Shown piece after piece: positions 60,010-64,000 of a stretch of 64,000 bases of DNA. The position numbers and the translations under genes are program-made. Each line of letters starts with the position of its first letter. Within the stretch, counting starts at the first letter, position 1. The notes under the pieces are model-generated. The model was given only the letters and a program-made list of their open reading frames with translations. It made no database searches and was not told where the DNA came from. This DNA is from Desulfotomaculum nigrificans DSM 574 (GTDB lineage: Bacteria; Bacillota; Desulfotomaculia; Desulfotomaculales; Desulfotomaculaceae), in the NCBI RefSeq assembly GCF_000189755.2, contig NZ_KI912183.1, positions 12,564 to 76,563 on the forward strand. Reading direction: 5' to 3'.

Positions 60010-61512
60010 ATGGAAAAAGAGTTTGGATTGTTACAAATTCATAGCAATGACAATGTAGCTGTAGCCATGCGTAATCTTTTAGCCGGAGAGAGAATTTTAG
60101 TCGCTGGAAAGACATTACAAATCTTAGAAGACATCCCAACAGGGCATAAAGTGGCTCTGGTGGATATTACTCCAGGAACTCAAGTGATTAAATACGGATA
60201 TTCCATAGGGAAGGCAACAAATTTTATTCCTGCAGGGAGTTGGGTTCACACCAACAATCTGACAACCGGGTTGGATGGATTGGTGGAATATCATTATAAT
60301 CCCCAATCTGTTAATGTGGTTGAAAATCAGAATAAAGAAATGTTTTTTGATGGTTATTTAAGAGAAAACGGACAGGCGGGAATTAGAAACGAAATCTGGA
60401 TTATCAATACCGTAGGTTGCTGTAATAAAGTGGCAGAAGAACTTTCCCGCCGGGCTATGGAACGTTTTAAAGGACGGAAAATTGACGGAGTCTTTCAATT
60501 TTCCCATCCCTACGGCTGTTCGCAGCTAGGGCAGGACCACCGTAATACCCAGAAGATACTGGCTGGGCTGGTTCAGCATCCGAATGCCGGGGGAGTGTTA
60601 GTGCTGGGGCTGGGGTGTGAAAATAATCATATTGAAGAGTTTAAGCGTGTGCTGGGGCCTTATGATCCTGACCGGGTAAAATTCTTAAATACGCAGGATG
60701 TTGAAGATGAATTGTCAGAGGGTCTGTTGCTGCTGGAAAAGCTGGTAGACCATGCAGAACGATATGAACGGGTTCGGGTACCAGTGGCGAAATTGATTAT
60801 AGGGCTTAAATGCGGTGGTTCTGATGCTTTTTCCGGTATTACCGCCAACCCTCTGGTGGGAGAAATCTCTGACAGGCTTATTTCAGCAGGTGGAAGTTCG
60901 CTGCTGACCGAGGTTCCTGAAATGTTTGGGGCTGAAACCATATTAATGAACCGGGCTGCGGATGAAGCGGTGTTTCAAAAGACCGTTCAGTTAATTAATG
61001 ATTTCAAACAGTATTTTCTCAATCATAATCAGGTGATCTATGAAAATCCTTCGCCCGGTAATAAAAAAGGTGGTATCACGACCCTGGAAGAAAAATCCTT
61101 GGGCTGTACCCAAAAGGGTGGCAGGGGAAAAGTAGTGGATGTTTTGAATTATGGAGAGAGAGTATCTGTTCCAGGTTTAAATTTGCTCAGCGGTCCGGGC
61201 AATGATATGGTAGCAGTTACTGCCCTGGCGGCAGCCGGAGCCCAATTGATTCTTTTCACTACCGGTAGGGGAACCCCCCTGGGCGGGCCGGTACCTACCG
61301 TGAAAATATCCTCTAACTCCGACCTAGCCCGGCGTAAGGCTAACTGGATTGACTTTAATGCCGGTCAACTTTTAGAAGGAAAAGCCATGTCTGAACTAAG
61401 CGATGAATTTTGGAATTACATTTTAAGTGTTGCCTCTGGTAAGTTACATACCAAAAACGAAGAGAATAACTACCGGGAAATTGCCATATTTAAAGATGGA
61501 GTGACTCTTTGA
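60010..61512 (+). CDS. uxaA: Altronate dehydratase
   Basis: 500 aa. Dehydrates D-altronate to 2-keto-3-deoxygluconate. N-terminal SAF domain (about 1-95, HSNDNVAVAMRNLLAGE) and C-terminal catalytic part (QFSHPYGCSQLGQDH, GLKCGGSDAFSGITANP, GRGTPLGGPVPTVKISSN). Completes the tagaturonate-altronate-KDG route with uxaB. A palindrome, TAATTGTTTAAACAATTG, lies about 55 bases after the stop. Confidence 0.94.
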   Translation: MEKEFGLLQIHSNDNVAVAMRNLLAGERILVAGKTLQILEDIPTGHKVALVDITPGTQVIKYGYSIGKATNFIPAGSWVHTNNLTTGLDGLVEYHYNPQSVNVVENQNKEMFFDGYLRENGQAGIRNEIWIINTVGCCNKVAEELSRRAMERFKGRKIDGVFQFSHPYGCSQLGQDHRNTQKILAGLVQHPNAGGVLVLGLGCENNHIEEFKRVLGPYDPDRVKFLNTQDVEDELSEGLLLLEKLVDHAERYERVRVPVAKLIIGLKCGGSDAFSGITANPLVGEISDRLISAGGSSLLTEVPEMFGAETILMNRAADEAVFQKTVQLINDFKQYFLNHNQVIYENPSPGNKKGGITTLEEKSLGCTQKGGRGKVVDVLNYGERVSVPGLNLLSGPGNDMVAVTALAAAGAQLILFTTGRGTPLGGPVPTVKISSNSDLARRKANWIDFNAGQLLEGKAMSELSDEFWNYILSVASGKLHTKNEENNYREIAIFKDGVTL

Positions 61513-61631
61513 ACAGATTACACCTATCCCTACAGAAAATATTTGTCGAAAAGAATTTTAAATATTCCTAATTGTTTAAACAATTGGGTAGGTAATTTTA
61601 AGTTTACGTAGAATATAATTATTTACAAAAA

Positions 61632-61643
61632 GTAAGCGCTTTC
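61632..61643 (+). promoter_or_regulatory. LacI/CcpA-type operator ahead of the LacI gene
   Basis: GTAAGCGCTTTC, identical to the core of the site at 62827-62840. It suggests autoregulation or catabolite control. Confidence 0.7.
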
Positions 61644-61677
61644 TTTTTCTGATTGGTTTCGACAATGGGGTGAAGGT

Positions 61678-62676
61678 GTGACAACAATTTACGACATTGC
61701 GAGGAGGGCAAATGTCTCCATTGCTACGGTTTCTCGTGTATTGAACAATGGCCCTGGTGTTAAAGAGGAAACAAGACAACGGGTTCAGGAAGTAATAAAA
61801 GAATTTAATTACTCACCAAATGTTATGGCAGTGGCTCTTACAAGTAAAAAAACCTACACCCTGGGTTTGCTTATTCCAGATATTGCTAACCCATTCTTTG
61901 GGGAACTGGCCCGGGGGGTAGAAGATCGAGCCAATTACTACGGGTTTAACGTGATTATCTGTAACACGGATAATAAGCCTCATAAAGAAAGTGATTACCT
62001 GCGTCTGCTTAGTCAAAAAAGGATAGACGGATTGGTATACGCCGCAGCAGAAACAGGTAATCAAGGGATAAAAGAAGTGACCAGGAAAGGTTTTCCGGTT
62101 GTCCTTCTGGCCCGTGAAATTGACGGTCTAAATTTGGACGCGGTTCTGGTTGATAACGTGGGTGCTGCATATGTTGCTACCAAACACCTGGTAGACTTAG
62201 GACACAGGAAAATAGCACTTGTCACTGAGAGTTTAAAAATCCAATCCAGCCGTGACCGCCAGAAAGGTTACCTGAAGGTTCTTTCAGAAGAAGGCATTGT
62301 TACCATACCGGAGTACCAAATTTTTAATGTTGGTAGTATGATGGCAGGCAAGGAAGCAGCAACGAAGTTGCTGACTCTGACAAATCCACCCTCTGCTGTT
62401 GTAGCCTTCAATGACATGGTAGCCATTGGGGTTATGGAAGGAGCTAAAGAGATGGGGTTTAAAATTCCTCAAGATCTTTCGGTGATTGGTTTTGATGACA
62501 CCATTATTGCCTCTGTTACCGATCCCCCGTTAACTACAATGGCCCAGCCTATTTATCAGATGGGAAGTTATGCCATAGACAGGTTGGTAGGACTCATAAA
62601 AGGGGAAGGTGGTGGCGTAAAAAGATTGGTTTTAGAGGCTCGGCTAGTGGTCAGACGTTCAACAACCCCTGCGTAA
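61678..62676 (+). CDS. LacI-family regulator of the hexuronate block
   Basis: 332 aa from GTG. HTH TTIYDIARRANVSIATVSRVL, hinge VMAVALTSKKTYTLGLLIPDI, effector domain with SAVVAFNDMVAIGVM and SVIGFDDTIIASV. It lies between uxaBA and the sugar ABC genes and probably controls both. Confidence 0.92.
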   Translation: MTTIYDIARRANVSIATVSRVLNNGPGVKEETRQRVQEVIKEFNYSPNVMAVALTSKKTYTLGLLIPDIANPFFGELARGVEDRANYYGFNVIICNTDNKPHKESDYLRLLSQKRIDGLVYAAAETGNQGIKEVTRKGFPVVLLAREIDGLNLDAVLVDNVGAAYVATKHLVDLGHRKIALVTESLKIQSSRDRQKGYLKVLSEEGIVTIPEYQIFNVGSMMAGKEAATKLLTLTNPPSAVVAFNDMVAIGVMEGAKEMGFKIPQDLSVIGFDDTIIASVTDPPLTTMAQPIYQMGSYAIDRLVGLIKGEGGGVKRLVLEARLVVRRSTTPA

Positions 62677-62826
62677 CGCATTTTAAGGAAAGTGTATTAA
62701 ATAAACGGATGTCAACCCAAGATGTATTTAATTAAGCCCATAACGGATTTCTTTTAGACTAAGGCAAGTACTTTAAAGTCAGATGTAAAACGTGAATACA
62801 CTTTACTTCTGAAATATTTCAATATA

Positions 62827-62840
62827 TGTAAGCGCTTTCG
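62827..62840 (+). promoter_or_regulatory. LacI/CcpA-type operator ahead of the sugar ABC genes
   Basis: TGTAAGCGCTTTCG matches the cre-like consensus and shares GTAAGCGCTTTC with 61632-61643. It is 40 bases before the ATPase start. Confidence 0.75.
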
Positions 62841-62879
62841 CTTTTGTTATCACACATCTAAGAAGGGAGGGCTTACACC

Positions 62880-64000
62880 ATGTCAGTTCCGCTTTTGCAA
62901 TTAAAGGAAGTTTCCAAAGCATTTCCTGGAGTACAGGCCCTTGATAAAGTTAATTTACAGATTAAACCCGGCGAAGTACTTGGTTTGTTGGGTGAAAACG
63001 GTGCTGGTAAGTCTACGCTCATCAAAATACTTACCGGTGCATACCAGAAGGATGAAGGTCAAATATTCTGGGAAGGTCGGGAAGTGAATATTAGTAACCC
63101 CAAGGAAGCTATTTCTCTTGGGATTGCGTGTATCTATCAGGAGCTCAACTTGGTCCCCCACTTACCCATATACGAAAACATATTTTTGGGTCGGGAACCT
63201 AAGGCTATTTCAGCCATTGGATGGTTAGACCAAAGACAGATGATCAAGCGGTCGGCAGAATTGCTAAAGGAACTGGGATTGGAAATCAACCCTAAGAAAA
63301 AGGTGGAAACCCTTGGGGTTGGTCAGCAACAAATGGTTGAAATTGCCAAGGCTTTGTCTGTGAATGCCAAGCTCATTATTATGGATGAACCAACTGCCAG
63401 TTTAAGCGCCCATGAAACGAATGAATTGTTAAAGACCGTAATACGCTTAAAAGAACGGGGCATTGCTGTCATATTCATTTCTCACCGAATGGACGAGATT
63501 TATCAAGTCTGCGATACTGTTACTATTTTACGTGACGGGAAATATGTAGATAGCCTAGCCTTGAAGGACACCAACATAGAAGAAATCATTCGGCTTATGG
63601 TTGGTCGCAGTCTGGATGAGAAGTTTCCTAAAGTTGTTGTACCCAGGGGTGAAGAAGCCCTACGGGTAGAAGGTATTACCCGTAAGGGGATATTAAATAA
63701 TATCAGTTTCACGGCATACAGAGGGGAAGTTCTGGGCATAGCCGGTTTGGTTGGAGCAGGTCGTACAGATTTGGCACGGGCAATTTTCGGGGCTGATCCC
63801 AGGGATAGTGGGGAAATTTATGTAAATGGCGAACGAAAAGACATTAAGTCACCAAGGGATGCGATTAAGTGCGGGATAGCCTTTTTAACGGAAGATCGAA
63901 AGAGACAGGGTTTAATACTGATGCATAGTATAGCCTTTAATACGACCCTGATTGGCCTAAATGAATATGCCAGGGGAACGATTATCAATCTAAAAAAAGC
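62880..64000 (+). CDS. Sugar ABC transporter ATPase, RbsA/MglA type (cut by window edge)
   Basis: 373 codons visible, open at the end; full length should be about 500. ATG 62880 follows AAGGGAGG. First ABC domain: GENGAGKST, LGVGQQQMVEIAK and LIIMDEPTAS. The second begins with GLVGAGRTDLARAIFGADP. EDRKRQGLILMHSIAFN is the linker motif of this branch. Close in kind to RbsA at 45.2 kb. Its neighbours suggest uptake of a hexuronate, aldonate or related sugar. Confidence 0.93.
   Translation, partial: MSVPLLQLKEVSKAFPGVQALDKVNLQIKPGEVLGLLGENGAGKSTLIKILTGAYQKDEGQIFWEGREVNISNPKEAISLGIACIYQELNLVPHLPIYENIFLGREPKAISAIGWLDQRQMIKRSAELLKELGLEINPKKKVETLGVGQQQMVEIAKALSVNAKLIIMDEPTASLSAHETNELLKTVIRLKERGIAVIFISHRMDEIYQVCDTVTILRDGKYVDSLALKDTNIEEIIRLMVGRSLDEKFPKVVVPRGEEALRVEGITRKGILNNISFTAYRGEVLGIAGLVGAGRTDLARAIFGADPRDSGEIYVNGERKDIKSPRDAIKCGIAFLTEDRKRQGLILMHSIAFNTTLIGLNEYARGTIINLKK

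Overview
The window looks like chromosome from an anaerobic, spore-forming-type Firmicute of the Desulfotomaculum/Peptococcaceae kind. That placement rests on the 16S sequence pattern, strong GGAGG-type ribosome sites, frequent GTG/TTG starts, a T-box leader, a tungsten-type aldehyde ferredoxin oxidoreductase and many nickel-linked genes. It is inferred from sequence reading, not from a database search.

Layout. 1-1.5 kb: a CRISPR remnant caught between an IS21-type transposase and a decayed IS3-type element. 1.6-5.4 kb: an AT-rich glycerate block (cdaR, gntP, glxK). 5.6-11.4 kb: one rRNA operon (16S-23S-5S, no tRNA in the spacers) with tandem promoters. 11.8-17.9 kb: a soluble chemoreceptor followed by nickel-pincer-nucleotide genes larE-larB-larC (larC lacks its C-terminal part), a metal-ligand-less M24-fold protein, a NiCoT nickel permease and a decayed second larC. 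18-27.5 kb: ubiX, then an IclR-controlled set with a NadC paralogue, a MoaB/CinA-type protein, the 2-oxopent-4-enoate hydratase / acetaldehyde dehydrogenase / 4-hydroxy-2-oxovalerate aldolase trio, a ferredoxin-BFD fusion, a divergent LarA-like protein and a BenE-like permease. 27.6-31.3 kb: CbiMQO importer with DUF3842 and CooT-like genes. 32-42.7 kb: MFS permease, MoaD-like protein, AOR, iron alcohol dehydrogenase, UbiD, a second MFS permease and GlcD/GlcF. 42.8-48.6 kb: complete ribose operon. 48.7-57.1 kb: cation antiporter, then housekeeping genes (HIT, nadD, RRM protein, yqeK, rsfS), a leucine-type T-box in front of an acyl-CoA ligase, and leuS. 57.2-64 kb: hexuronate/aldonate block (zinc dehydrogenase, uxaB, uxaA, LacI regulator, start of a sugar ABC transporter).

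How it fits together. Nickel is the thread through 12-31 kb: two different nickel/cobalt importers, a CooT-like protein, LarB/LarE/LarC-type cofactor makers and a protein that keeps the LarA spacing H-x9-K-x15-H but not the first catalytic histidine or the substrate arginine. The most promising candidate for an undescribed system is the 18.8-27.5 kb operon, where this LarA-like protein sits with a NadC paralogue lacking the TRKT motif, a MoaB/CinA-type protein and a pyruvate/acetyl-CoA-yielding lower pathway, with no ring-cleaving oxygenase in sight. The remaining blocks are recognisable carbon-use modules, each with its own regulator or operators.
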